A DNA stretch of 64,000 nucleotides, taken from contig NC_060064.1 of assembly GCF_020283565.1 (NCBI RefSeq), positions 10,344,266-10,408,265 of the forward strand, written 5' to 3'. A program made the position numbers and the translations under genes. Origin of the DNA: Trifolium pratense. Its lineage: Eukaryota > Streptophyta > Magnoliopsida > Fabales > Fabaceae. The first letter of the stretch is position 1. Each line of letters begins with the position of its first letter. The notes under the pieces were generated by a model. That model did no database searches. It saw only the letters and a program-made list of their open reading frames with translations, and had not been told where the DNA came from. Of the stretch, positions 42,844 through 57,338 are shown in pieces.

Positions 42844-45021
42844 TGTAACATCCCGGATTTTTATCCAAGATATTTCTAAAAACCATATTTAGTTAGAAAA
42901 TGTGCCGCTATTTTTTTTTTATCAAATGAAATAGTATAATAAAATCTGAATTGAAATTCAATTAAAATATAAACTTAATTAAAATGAGTAATAGTTTAAA
43001 ATTTCCGGCGGAAGAAAATACAACAAGGAACTATTTATTACATAAAATTCACAAATTACAAAACCCATTTTTTTTCCCCGTTCGTACGCGCTTCAAGCAT
43101 CACATCACATTCAATCAAAGCTTTCTCCTTGAGTACCTAAAATGTTGGTTGTAAGGGTCAATTTCCGGATCCATATTGAATCATACTCACCACAAGAAAA
43201 TGTTATAAAATAATAACAAAACACTTCACCTTATAGAAAATATAATTATTAGTTTATTATAAAAACTTTTGGGTGATAAAAGTACACATATACAAACATA
43301 GGTAGCATCTTATTGTTCAACGACAGTAATAAACAAGGCAATATTACACATATTACAAATTGCACGACAAAATTAAATGAAAGAGGAGAAGGTAACGATC
43401 ACCGCTTTACCCTGGACTAACTATACTTTTTCTTTAATCTTTTTTTTTGTTGATTCTTCTGTGACCAAGATCATCACTTACTACTATTGTTAATTGTTCC
43501 ATCTCTACATGAAATGAAATGTAACTAAGACCATCCTATATGATATACTAATGATCCGGATAATAAGTCTCATACCAATGAGAGAACCAGCCACACAGGC
43601 TCCAAGCCACACAGGCTAAATTAAACCAGCCACACAGGCTAAAAAAAAATAAACCAGCCACACAGGCTAAAAATAAACAAGCCACACAGGCTAAAAAAAT
43701 AAACCAAGCCACAAAGGCTACCTATAGGAACACTGCTATACACATCCTATATGATGCATGAAACTCCACTTCCTTAACAAGACCAACTTGACCTGCGACA
43801 TAACTAACACTCCCTGTATTTTTATTCACGTCCCTTAATTTATATTTATTAGATCACACCCACAAACTAATATTCATACGCTTCAAAGAAAAGAAGGAAA
43901 CCAAAATCTTTAATCATATGAAATAAATAGGAAATTAACAAACATATATATACACGGCATGCATGACAAGGCATATGCAATAATAAGCAAGCACTAGGCA
44001 TATGTATAATTAGTCTAATTACTAGAAGCATATATACAAACGAATTTATTTATTTTTATAGAATTAATTCCTTTGGTTTATTTTAAGTGATAAAGGTTCT
44101 ACCATCATCTCACAACAAATCCCTATGTAGCATGAATGTATGGGGAAAAAGCCCTTACCTCAAGTGCTTTCTTCCAATCACTATACTATCTTAAATTCGC
44201 AGCTACAGTGCATATACGATATCTCACGCTCCAAAGGTTCGATTCGACGATCCGACGGTTAACGGAGACAACCCAAGGGAAAATGAAAATGACATAGAAT
44301 TAGGATTCACAAGGTGAAACAAGGGATAAAATAGAGAAGGATGTATAGAAAGACTTACATGAAATATAGAAGAAAATAGATGGTATATAGATACTTGAGA
44401 GACTTAAAATATTTTCAATGGACTATAGATGATGATCGTGAGACTTGAAAAATCAAGAGAATGGTGTGAGAGTCTCAAAATTTGCGTGAGGCTTCTAATA
44501 GAGATTTTTGATATTTTCCTCAATATACGTGGCTGAGCAATGAACTAATAGAATGGTCTAGATTAAATAGAATAATGGTAGTTAAGAGAAATTACTATAG
44601 CTTAATTGCCTTGACCTTATATAAGGAATGGAAAATAAAAAGGTATGAATTTGGTCTCATCAAGAGAGTAGGAGAATGGTTACTGGCAGCATAATGACGT
44701 AATAATTAGTATTCACAACTTAAGAAAGTAATTAAGGTGCTAATGAATGATCATGGTTGGCCAATATTCCTTAACTGATACATTGGATCTACGTGTGACA
44801 TATTTTGAATACTATGTAAGGCAAGGCTTTCAATCTTTAAGACTAGCTAGCGTGGACTATTCCCTTAAGGTAGCCAAAGTTGATTTGATTATTTCATAAT
44901 TCAATACTAAAATACTAAAATAATTAAAGAATACAAAATAATTAATATCGATATTACTATAGAATTTATTTATCAAATAATAAATTAATAAAGTGCATAT
45001 ATAAAATATTGGGGCGTTACA
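42844..45021 (-). repeat. Outer LTR 3 of the dimeric element
   Basis: 2178 bp, same length and, as far as I read, same sequence as LTR 1. In element orientation this is the 5' promoter LTR. Confidence 0.92.
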
Positions 45022-45074
45022 ATAATAATGGCTCCCAATAATAATGAAAGAAAGAAAAGAAAAAAAAAGACAAA

Positions 45075-45300
45075 TTAATTAAATTACAAAAAGAACAATG
45101 AATAGATATATGCTCTTTCATATTTTACACTACCAAACATAAAATATAAATCATGCATGCGTAAATATGATTTGCAATTTGCAAAATTTTACTTTAAATA
45201 AATAAACCAAATAAAAAAATTACTCCTCAAAAAAATTTCATGCTTGACAAAATAAATTTTAAGAAAAAAAAAACACTTTAGTTATATTGTTTATTAATTA
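45075..45300. repeat. First half of an old tandem duplication, left of the Helitron
   Basis: Shares long phrases (atagatatatgctctttca, aaatcatgcatgcgtaaata, tttgcaatttgcaaaatttt) with 48521-48742. With 48454-48520 it forms one full unit of about 290 bp split by the Helitron. The region between 45027 and 45075 holds nothing recognisable. Confidence 0.75.
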
Positions 45301-45469
45301 ACTAGCATGACACCCGTGCGTCCGCACGGGAGTCGCGGCGTTGCCGCTCCTCATTTGGTAAGATGAAATTTATTGGAAAGTAGATTAAAATATAAAAGAA
45401 AAATAGAAGGGATATAATATTTGGTAAAAAAAATAGAAAAAGAATAATGGTAAAATTATCACCAAAAAA

Positions 45470-47350
<1,881 letters not shown>

Positions 47351-48244
47351 GGAAACCACCTCAATAAAATATTAAAATATTGAAATTTAGTTATTAAAAT
47401 ATCTAACCAATGTATTGATGACACAAAATATTAAAATATTAAAATGGAAGTAACCACCTCAAGAAAAATATTAAAATATTGAAATTAGTTATTAACTTTC
47501 AAATATGACACAAAATACCCTTGAAAATAATTATGTGTCAAAAAATGAAAAATGAGGAAAATTGGTGATTTCATATGTATCTTCTTTTTTCCTTAAAAAA
47601 AAAAGTATCTTCTTTTCATATATTGTAGATGTGTCATTATATTCATTCATCGGTCATAATTATTAATTTTATGTGGATTTCTATATGTTATTTATTTTAT
47701 TTTTTTGTAAAGTAAAGAAACGTTTTAAATTGAGTAGTTAAAACAAAATTAATACCGCCTATATAGTAGATTGTATAGGATATATCGATGCCCAGCTAAT
47801 TGATTTTTGTTTAATAAAAAAATTGAATTTATATAAAGTGAGGTAATTTGAATTTGGGTTACATACAAAAAATTGGAGTTTTAGATAAAAAGAAAAAAAT
47901 TGTGGGAGAAGTAACAAATAAAATGGTGTTTTGTGGTTACAATTGGACATTTAACTCATATTGGTTCCAAAAATTTGCAATATATGAAAAGAAAATACAT
48001 ATGAAATCACCCTTGAAAAATATTATGTCTCAAAAAATGAAAAAGGGGCAAATTGGTGATTTCATATGCATCTTCTTTTCATATATTGTAGATATAAAGT
48101 GAGGTAATTTAATTTGAATTTGGGTTACATACAAAAAATTGGATTTTTAGATAAAAAGAAAAAAATCGTGGGAGAACTAACAAATAAAGTGGAGTTTTGT
48201 GGTTACAATTGGTTATTTAACTCATATTGGTTCCAAAAATATAA

Positions 48245-48345
48245 CAAATTAATTTATATGGCTTAGTGGTAAATATAATAAAAAATGTAACTAAAAGGTT
48301 AAGTGCTCGAATCCTACTTAGAAATGTTTTAGCATTTTTCTACTA
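48245..48345 (+). repeat. Possible SINE/tRNA-like relic
   Basis: tggcttagtggtaa resembles a Pol III A box and, about 35 bases on, gtgctcgaatcc resembles a B box, the usual spacing in tRNA-derived elements. No full cloverleaf can be drawn and no target duplication was found. Confidence 0.35.
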
Positions 48346-48453
48346 ATTTTTTTAATAAAGACACAAAATACCCTTGAAAATGATTATGTGTCAAAAAATG
48401 AAATAGGGGCAAATTAGTGATTTCATATGTATCTTCTTTTTATATATTGTAGA

Positions 48454-48802
48454 TTACTATTGTGCTATTATTTTAAAAAAAAATTAACTTTGTCACACCA
48501 ACTTTTAAACTACCAAATTACAAAAGAACAATGAATAGATATATGCTCTTTCAGATTTTACACTACCAAATATAAAATATAAATCATGCATGCGTAAATA
48601 TGATTTGCAATTTGCAAAATTTTACTTTAAATAAATAAACCAAATAAAAAAATGACTCCTAAAAAAATTTTCATGCTTGACAAAATAAATAAATAAATTT
48701 TATGAAAAAAAAATACTTTAGTTATATTGTTTATTAATTAATTACTATTGTGCTATTATTTTTAAAAAAAAATTAACTTTGTCACACCAACTTTTAAACT
48801 AT
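48454..48802. repeat. Second half of the split unit plus intact copy of the tandem duplication
   Basis: The phrase attactattgtgctattatt followed by aactttgtcacaccaacttt occurs at 48454-48511 and again at 48739-48802, and the 220-bp block in between repeats 45075-45300. Confidence 0.75.
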
Positions 48803-49029
48803 CATTCTTTCATATTCCTTAACTCTTATTCCTTAACTATGACAAATAAATTTATCATACAATTCTTTAAACATTCATTTTTTCTCATCCCTAACCATTG
48901 TGTGTATAAATAACTAAAAAAAAATTGGATGAAGGTAAACCTCGCAAAGAAAAAAAAAATAAAAAAAAAAGAATTAAGCAATTAAAAAAAGGTAAACTGG
49001 ACAATAAACAAAAAAATCATCACAAATAA

Positions 49030-51123
49030 AAGTTGAGATAAAATTTCACCAAGTAAAAGTTTGAGAGGAAAAAAAGTTAATATATCAACACAAAAATTGT
49101 ATTATTGTTAAATATAAGTTATGTTTAATTACATAGAGTAGAATAAGCGCGCGGCTATGTTATTTGGTACATACATTCAAAGAATGTGATCAAATGATGA
49201 AAAAGGAAAAATTAATATCTATGAATCACATTATATTCTATAATTGAAACTTATTTCAATCTTTCTCACGAGCAATATTGTTAGCAAACCGCCTCTAACT
49301 CTTTTTGAAAATAATAAGAAATACACCGTAGTAAAAAAGCAAAACAACTTACGACTGCTCCACTACGATCCATAAAAAGAAAATATGATGCATCTCTTCA
49401 AACTTATGAGATATATTAGTTTTTCCTTTTATTTATTATTTTATACGAACACACTTAAATTTTTAATTTTATTTTATACCATTACACTATTAGAATAAAA
49501 TATGATACATGTCTTCAAACTTATGAGATATTATAAGAGACTCGCTAAAAATTATATTGATTGTGTCCTTAATCTACAATATAAAATCTCATTTTCCTAA
49601 ACAACTTTCTTATTTTTAATATAACAGAATTACAACTAAATCATGTTACTATAATTTAAATATATATATATGTCATTATACTTATCTTAATTATTATTTT
49701 TCATTTGTAATAATATATTTTAAGTATGTTCTAATCAAACCTGCATGCATTCATTTGCAATTTCTTTGGTAGTTAAAATAAACTTCACCAAGTGAAAGTT
49801 TGACGTAAAATTTTTAAAAAAGTCAATATATCAGCACAAGAATTTTATTTTCATAAAATATAAGAAAACATAAATTGGATGGAAGATAATAAGTCGTTTT
49901 GCTATTTTATACATAATTTCATGGAATATAAGCAAAAGATGAAAAAGACAAAACTACCATATATATATATATATAAATTACATTCTATAAGTTGAGTTTG
50001 GTTTTTTCTTTCTCATAAACAATATTTTTAGCAAGAATGACTGCTGCTATAATTCTTATTGAAAAGAATAAAAAATATACCAAAATAAAAAACAAAACAA
50101 CTTGTGAGTGCACTAATGAGACCCATAAAAAAATTAAATTAAAATTACACAATTAAGATACAATATAATACATCTTTTCACACTTATAAATAATATAAGA
50201 GATCATTTTACGGAATATTATAAGAGATCATTAAAAACTATATTAATTGTCTTTAAAATATATTTTTGAGCAAAAATATATATAAAAATAAAAAATCAAT
50301 TATATAAACCAATACAAAATTTCATATAAACCCTCTTATTTTTAATATAAATTAATATTAAATCTACTATTTCACTATATTTTAAAATATTATCAATCAT
50401 TTAATTATATATAATGATACTTATCATAATTATTATTTTTTATTTATGAAAATATTTTAAATGTGTATTTTAATCGAGCCCATAATTAAATTTTGGGTTG
50501 ATATATTTTCCTGAAAATCGAGACTAATAAAATCGGGATAAAATTTCACCAAGTGAATAATTGATAAGAAACTTCAAGAGAACGAGAGGGAGGTAAGTAG
50601 ATAAGTTATTTGGCATATTAAATTGGAGAAAAGGGAGTAAGTAGTAACGTTGCTATTTGATAGGTAATTTTCAGAACACGAGATCACGTGATAAAAAATG
50701 TCAAAACCACCATACTTTTTAGTTCAACATTACTCATGAGCAATATTTTTACCAAGTACAAGTATGTATGACATCTAACTCTTATTGAAAATAAATAAAT
50801 AAGGGATATATTAAAAATTTAAAAAAAAAGTGATTTGTGACTAAAATTGTAACTCATATAATGAAAAATAAGATTTTATACAATAACACAATTAAAATAA
50901 ACTATGATACATCATTTCAATAAAAAATATTTTAATTCTGAACAACTTTTTTTGTTTTTACACATATATAATATTGAATATAACCATATCGTAAAAAGTA
51001 TTTAACAATGTATTTTAATCAAATGTGTGATTATACTTATCACAATTATTATTTTTAATTTATAAAAATATTTTAATTATGTATTTTAATCGAACCCGTG
51101 CAACGCACGGGTTTACCCCTAGT
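49030..51123 (+). mobile_element. Helitron 3' region with about 750-bp internal repeats
   Basis: The right end is a perfect-stem hairpin aacccgtgcaacgcacgggtt (51093-51114) followed by tacccctagt and T, the Helitron 3' signature. The body contains three diverged copies of a unit of about 740-760 bp, recognised by caccaagtraaagtttga (near 49047, 49786, 50548) and by cattctataa…ctcaygagcaatatt phrases (near 49240, 49980, 50715). The 5' TC end was not identified, so the start given is only where the repeats begin. Confidence 0.6.
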
Positions 51124-51587
51124 TTATATAGCTGATGGTTGAGATATTAAAATACCTATTTAAGAGCAATTTACAGAGACATAGATCAATGTGGTGGTTC
51201 GCTCCAAATTAATGATTATTAAAAACAAAATAATAAATATATTTTACTCAAAATACATATATTAGTTAATAATTTCTAACCTATAGCATATTTCAAATTT
51301 AAAAATCAAGAAATATAAAATTAAAGGAATAATTAAAAATAAAAATTGTTTTCTCATTCCACAAAAAAAAAAAAAATTATTGTCTTCTCAATTCAATTTT
51401 TTTTTTTTTGAATATCTTAATGAAGGAAACTCCAAAGACAGATGGGTGTGGGGACTGTGAAAAGTATGTCGTCGTCACTTTAAGCTGCCACCATCCAATT
51501 CGTTCAACAATTCAATTTATTATTAAACTTTTCGCATTTTTGCTTTAATTTCATACATACTTGAGACTTCAGAAGATCACTTCAGCT
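51124..51587. other. 5' flank and leader of the SYP2-type gene
   Basis: AT-rich sequence. From about 51420 composition becomes less AT-rich and probably includes the promoter-proximal region and 5' UTR. No clear TATA box was chosen. Confidence 0.4.
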
Positions 51588-54280
51588 ATGAGTTTTCAAG
51601 ATATTCAACATGGCTCCAATCCTCCTTCTCGTCGAACTCAGTCACCGTCGCAAGCTGTTGCTGCCGGAATTTTCCAGATCAATACCGCCGTTGGTACTTT
51701 CCGACGACTCGTTGATTCTGTTGGAACCGTTAAAGACACTCCAGAGCATCGTCAAAAACTGTAAGTTACATTTTTTTTTAATTGTTTTAATGTGCTTTGT
51801 TTAATTTTATGATTATGCTGTGTTTGGTTGGTAGGCACAATACGAGGCAGAGGATATTGCAGCTTGTAAAGGATACTTCTGCTAAGCTCAAATCTTTGTC
51901 TGAATCTAATCGTGATGCTAATGCCAATGTATGCTTAATGCTTCTTCCCTAATTTTATTATTTTTTGCATATTTGTTTATTTCATTTATTTTTATTTATT
52001 TTTTATGTTTAGTTAGTGACTATGAATTTTGATTGCCATTCAAAAAAAAAAAAAAAAAAAAAACTATGAATTTTGATTACACACAATTGATCATATCATT
52101 ACATAGAAAAGATTAGGAAATAATTTGACTACTAGTTTGTATTTATTTAGAAATTTTAATTTTCCAAGAAAGTCAAGCCTTGTTGAGACATTGTTGTCGA
52201 TCGCGGAAAATAGTGGTTGGTTCAAATTTTGTTAGGCAATACTGCTATAACGCCACAAATACTATAGCTGCTATTTCACAATATTTTTGTACTAAATAGC
52301 GTATTGCATAACTACAACAGATTGGTCAAGTAGCCTAGTGGCTTAATTCCGCCCTTTTAAGGTGAATAAGTGGGAACCCCGGCCCTTGCATATAAAATGC
52401 GATATCCCTACCAATTGAGCTAAGTATAGCAAATTATGTGATAGCGCTATATCTACTTCACATTGGGAAATTCGTTAAGTATAGCAAGTTATGTACCATA
52501 AGTCAATTGATCATAACCTTTGTGTAGTTTTTCTTGGTCTTGCAATTGAGTTTTGAGTTTTTGGTTATGTGTTTTTGTATAGTAGTCCAATGTGTTGTTT
52601 CTTTTTCATTATTGAAAATTAGGAATGTTGGTCCTAATGGCTGAAATTTGCTTAAGCAGGCTAATAAGAAAATTGAAGATGCTAAGCTTGCAAGAGATTT
52701 CCAAACTACATTGCAAGAATTCCAAAAAGTTCAACAGCTTGCTTCTGAGCGCGAAACAACTTACACTCCTGCTGCCTCAACTTCTTTACCAACAAGGTCA
52801 ACCATTCTTTGTATTGATGTAGAATTAATTGAGAAAATTATGCTTTTAGTCCTTAAAAAATTCAGAACTATTCAACTTCAATTCCTATAAAATCTTCATT
52901 CATTTTTAATTTCTTTAATCTCAATAGAAACTTTATCTGAGGCTCAATATTTAGGGACTAATGCTGATGAGTGTTGATTTTATAGGACTAAAAACTTCAA
53001 ATTATGCATACCTTCTTTTTCCAGTTATCCTTCGGATTTCCTTATTTATGTACATTAACAAATATTGAGCTCTCCTCTATCATTTGTGTGCTTGTAAACA
53101 GCTCTGGCCCTGGTGAAGAATCAATTGAGATAGACGCCGAAAGCCAACCTTTTATCAGAGGGCAGTTGAGGTTAGTCTGCGACATTTCAGCTATTACCCT
53201 GGGCCAATTGAATTCTTTTCGATCTTCATTTTTATTATTGTAAATTTATTAAAGACTTGTATCTTTGTTAACTCTTGATTTTAGAAAGGTTCTGTGGGAT
53301 ATTTTTGTATGGTTTAGATTTGTTTGATCAGTGAAATAAACTGCAGGCAAGAGATAGTTCTATTGGATAATGAAATATCCTTCAATGAAGCCATGATTGA
53401 AGAAAGAGATCAAGGTCTTAGAGAGATAGAAGAGCAAATTGGAGAAGCAAATGAAATATTCAAGGACCTTGCTGTTTTGGTTCATGATCAGGGGATTGTT
53501 ATTGGTAAATAAAGTTACCATTGTAAAAATAGAAATATATATATAGTTATCTTGCTACAAAATTTAGCTAGTCCTTTTGTTCAATTTGTTTGCGTGGTTC
53601 TTGCAGATGACATTCAATCAAATATAGACACTTCTGCTGGTGCAACATCTCAAGCTAAGGTCCAGCTAGTCAAAGCTTCCAAAAGTGTGAAATCCAAAAA
53701 TAAATTGGTGAGTCATAAAGATTTGAATATAATGCTGTAGTCAATTTCATACTTGATATTGCAAATTATTTCCAGAATATGATTGTTTTATCTATTTGCA
53801 CACTACACTATACATAACATCTACACACAGCTCATTTGCTGCTGATAGAAATATGCCAAACTTGTAAGAGATGCAAGGGTAGTATGTACGGTGGGAATAG
53901 GTTAGGCTTTGCAAAGTCTGAGTCTACTATGTAAATATTGGCCTGAGCCTGACCTATTACCCGTTATAGGCCCATTTTTAAAGCACGACTGGCTTTTTTG
54001 AAAGTCTACTTCTCTACTTTTATTTACTAAAGCCGCTTTCGTAAATAGGACAATGAGATTAACGTTCTATTTTGAAATCTGATACGACCTTTTATAGACT
54101 CTGAATTTATATGACATTCTATTTAAATTCGATTTATAACTTCAATTTAACTTCTGTGTTAAAACACTAGCAAGTAAACCATTCTCATATATAACTTTGA
54201 TTTCAACATTGCAGTGTTGGTGGGTGCTTTTAGTTTTTGTGGCGGTGCTGGTGATCTTCCTCATTATACTTCTTACTTAG
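51588..54280 (+). CDS. Syntaxin of plants SYP2 group (SYP22/VAM3-like Qa-SNARE)
   Basis: Qa-SNARE of the prevacuolar/vacuolar membrane, pairing with VTI11-type and SYP5-type SNAREs in vacuolar fusion. Seven exons join in frame: 51588-51760, 51835-51928, 52660-52796, 53102-53170, 53347-53504, 53607-53707, 54215-54280, for 265 aa, close to the Arabidopsis SYP22 length. MSFQDIQ and [20 protein letters not shown] mark the N-terminal Habc bundle (about 20-120). An acidic Ser-rich linker follows ([19 protein letters not shown]). The SNARE helix spans about 170-235, with [20 protein letters not shown] and the zero-layer Gln in HDQGIVID. Residues 245-265 ([19 protein letters not shown]) are the C-terminal membrane anchor. 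All introns are GT-AG. Whether it is SYP21, 22 or 23 cannot be settled by eye. Confidence 0.93.
52187..52445. repeat. Transposon/SINE relics in SYP2 intron 2
   Basis: From 52325, tcaagtagcctagtggctta (A-box-like), gtgggaaccccgg (B-box-like) and ctaccaattgagctaag suggest a tRNA-derived SINE. Just before it (52187-52310) gttgtcgatcgcgg and ctataacgccacaaatac resemble common legume hAT MITE wording. No target duplications found. Confidence 0.35.
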
Positions 54281-55116
54281 TTTGGAAGGACTATATATAT
54301 GCTGGACTTACTCCCTCGATATTACTTTTTCAAGATTGATTTAAATTGATGAATCTCGTCATATTCTGTTAATTTCTAAGTGTCTTGTGGTGTGAAAGAT
54401 TGTTTGGACCAAAAGAAATTTGTTAAAAGAGTGTATTACGGCTCTCCACATCCAGCAGCCAGCAGTTTGATGTCTTAAGTGAGCATTAGCAGGTGGAAGT
54501 TGGAAGAAGTTACTTTCTGCAAAGCGATTTTAGGAAAATTATTCTGTAACTTTATATAGATTTGTATTATACAATCTGTAGTTGCTAGTTTGCAAACCAT
54601 GTAAAACAAATTACCAAAGTTTTAATAGCAAACTGCGTGTGTGTATTTTAACATTCATGCTCAAGCCATCTATCAGAAGAGATTATGGGTTTACTATTGG
54701 GATTGGATTGCCTCAAATGTTTCTCTTTAATATTCTCAAATTTTTATCTTTAAATCTCCTATCCTCTTTTATTTCGTTGGGACTTCTATCTTTTTTATGA
54801 AGTTAATGATTTAAGTGACCTTCATGTTCTTTGTTCGTAAATGAACATGAAGATTATGCAAGTAAGACAAAGGATGGTGGATCGATGGAAGATATATTCT
54901 GTGAACGGTGATGTTTGACTGTAATCCATAATAGAGATGAGATGAGATGATATTCAATAGTTGAGGTGTCTAAGATGCTGGCGGGAATGGATTCTTGAGC
55001 CCCTTATTTACCGGACGCCAACCTAATAAAGTACCAAATGCTTAGTTCACCCGAGAGAGACCTGCGGGGCATTACGAGATAAAAAGGTAGTACATGTAAT
55101 TACTCGAACAGTCAAG
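54281..55116. other. 3' UTR of the SYP2 gene and intergenic DNA
   Basis: The transcript probably ends near 54560-54640. The open frame at 54582-54800 has no domain. Nothing else recognised. Confidence 0.4.
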
Positions 55117-55427
55117 TTCAAAAAATTAGAGGAGTTTGGTAACAAGTTTTTTTTACTAGTTTATAGCTTTTTTTTTAGATGTTATTTTAAGTAACTTTTG
55201 AGCTTATAACTTTTTACACTTTATTCATTTTTACTCTTTATTTTAATAACTATCCACTCTAAAAAAAACTACTTACTATCAATTATGTTATTTTATATTT
55301 ATTAATCACTTTAAAAGTTAATTTTACCAAACACTTTAATTTTAATTAGCTAGTTTTTCAGCTATTAGCTATAATCTAGCTTTTCAGCTATCAGCTAGTT
55401 TATAGCTTATTTTTACCAAACAGACCC
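55117..55427. mobile_element. PIF/Harbinger-like MITE copy A, left-truncated
   Basis: The right end ttaccaaacagaccc is followed by taa. The sequence is an inverted, diverged copy of 57339-57673, sharing rich agctataagctagc wording and the phrase tcaaaaaattagagg at its left limit. The left terminal repeat present in copy B is missing here. Confidence 0.65.
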
Positions 55428-55435
55428 TAAAGTGA

Positions 55436-55462
55436 ATAATAAGAAGAAAAAAAAAACTTAAT
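55436..55462. repeat. 27-bp direct repeat, left copy
   Basis: ataataagaag, ten A and cttaat; the identical 27 bases recur at 56903-56929, bracketing the Helitron pair. Confidence 0.85.
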
Positions 55463-56935
55463 CTATATATATAAATCCTAGATAGTTGTCCAATTGTCTA
55501 TCTAAACCCTAATCCACAAACCAATCAAAACCTTTCATTTAGCCACATCACTTACATCCATTTAATGTGTGGTACTAATTATAATTATAATTATAATAAT
55601 AATAATTATTATTATTATTATTATTATTGTTTTGGGTTTTTATCCATTTTAATTTTTTTTAATTTTATTATTTTGTGTATTTTATTGTTTTTTGTTCAAA
55701 ATAGTTAATGTTCAAAATTTGTCTATTCTTTGTGTATATAAGGAGTTGGTCGATTGTTAGGACTACTTCCTAATGTTAGTAAAAAAAAAAAAATACTAAT
55801 GGTTGGTATGCACCGCATGATTTTTATCATATTCGATTTTGAGTATGAGTTAAGTTGGTTTATCGTTGCTCCAATGAGTTTCAAATTAATATAAATGACA
55901 AATTCAATAATAAAGTAGTTTATCCAACTCATAATCATGCCTTATTCAACGTCAATTGTTTTTCATGGTCAATTATATGTTGTCATTTCCAAAGTTATTT
56001 TAAAGAATGAGTTAAAGATATTGCTAATCAATGTTAACGAAGAAAATACCAAAGTAACTTCAAATGTGATGTATAAATAAATAAGTTTTTTAAATGTATA
56101 AACACATATTTAACATCTATATCACATTTAGATAACTTTTATTGTTACTATTATTTTGATAATACCAATTATTTCAATTTTAAATTACTACTTATACAAA
56201 TAATTTTTTGACATTATAATATAAAATAGAGCATAAGACCCGTGCATTGCACGGGTAATATATATATAATTCCTAGATAGTTCTCCTACTATTTATGTAA
56301 ACCCTAATCCACTTAAGCAATTGAATTTTTTCCATTTAGCCACGTCAGCCACTTACAATGCCACATCACTTATCTCTACATCATTATCATCTCTAGACTT
56401 TATCTACTTTTCATATACCTACATTTATATAGATGACTTTTCATATTGTCCACATTAAAACATGAGGAACTTATACTAAAGAGCCACACTTTACTACATA
56501 TATTCCATCGGTTGCAAAAAAAATTTCATACATTTACATCATGCATGCTCCATAGTTAATGCATTAAAAATTCTTTATATTTTATTAAATTGATCAGATT
56601 CATTTTTAAATTATTCTTATGCACTCTATACCTATATGGCTATATAAACGGTGCATAGATATTCATCATTTTCTCGGTGAAATGTTGTGATGGTTTTTAT
56701 CTCCACAAATCCATTTCTCAAGACATATACAGACAAGTGTATATATACTATATCAATTTAAAAATATTTACCTTACTTTTTCCATTATTATAGAAAACAT
56801 TTTTAGTTTTCTCATGCTCATTTACAAACCAAAATGAAATTTAATCTATGCATTGTTATAACAAGTGTCTAATTTAGTATAAAACAGTGTTCACACCCGT
56901 GCATAATAAGAAGAAAAAAAAAACTTAATACTAGT
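55462..56935 (+). mobile_element. Two joined Helitron-like elements with truncated ends
   Basis: Element 1 starts TCTATATATATAAATCCTAGATAG at 55462 and reaches its 3' hairpin gacccgtgcattgcacgggt at 56237-56256. Immediately after comes a second 5' end (tatatataattcctagatagttctcc, about 56258), followed by the same taaaccctaatccac wording. Element 2 reaches a half hairpin cacccgtgcat at about 56893-56903 and then actagt at 56930-56935. The first lacks a clean CTAGT end and the second lacks half its hairpin. No coding frames. (att)n repeats occur at 55600-55630. Confidence 0.6.
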
Positions 56936-57338
56936 TAATATTTCAACACTCAAGTCACTCGCTGTCACTCTCTTATTATAGGAACTTTTTACAAAAATGA
57001 ATATTAAGAAAAATTGTTGCAGTAATAAAATATCCTTTCTATTTTTTTTTTTGACTTAAAATATCCTTTCTATAAATGCATTCATTATTAACTTTTTATA
57101 TTCTAAGATAAATTGATAGTATTAGTAAAATGTATATTTGAAAAAGAATAATAAGTGCATCTAAAAATGTGTTTTTAGGTACCATTGTTTTTTTGAAAAA
57201 GTCTTATAATTAGGAATTAAGGGAGTAATTTTTTTAATAAGAAAGTATATTAAATTTTTATGTGTCTAAATATTTGGTAGAAATTTTTTTATTTTATTTT
57301 TGGAGAAACCGTTAATAAAAGTACTGAGATATAATTAA
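56936..57338. other. Intergenic AT-rich DNA
   Basis: No gene or clear mobile-element ends between the Helitron pair and the Harbinger-like element. Confidence 0.4.

Larger units (their letters stand above)
36713..45021 (-). mobile_element. Dimeric non-coding LTR retrotransposon: three LTRs, two interiors
   Basis: Layout: LTR 36713-38890, interior 38891-39770, LTR 39771-42060, interior 42061-42843, LTR 42844-45021. A single 5-bp duplication ataat flanks the whole (36708-36712, 45022-45026). Each interior carries a tRNA-iMet type primer site TGGTATCAGAGC (- strand; 39757-39768 and 42830-42841) just inside an LTR and a polypurine tract (ttttaagggggtaataa, - strand) at its other end. So both units point the same way, right to left. 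No coding frame exists in either interior (880 and 783 bp). The outer LTRs are both 2178 bp and look the same. The middle LTR is 2290 bp and clearly diverged. Proteins for movement must have come from another element. LTRs starting TGTAAC with phrases like tttcgtcctcgaaact suggest a gypsy-derived family. Confidence 0.92.

Noticed and set aside
36713..45021. Spaced direct repeats as a CRISPR-like array
   Set aside because: The ccacacaggct repeats have short irregular A-rich spacers, lie in LTRs and belong to a plant nuclear genome.
52321..52445. A functional tRNA gene
   Set aside because: A- and B-box-like motifs are present but no acceptor stem or full cloverleaf can be formed; a SINE relic is more likely.
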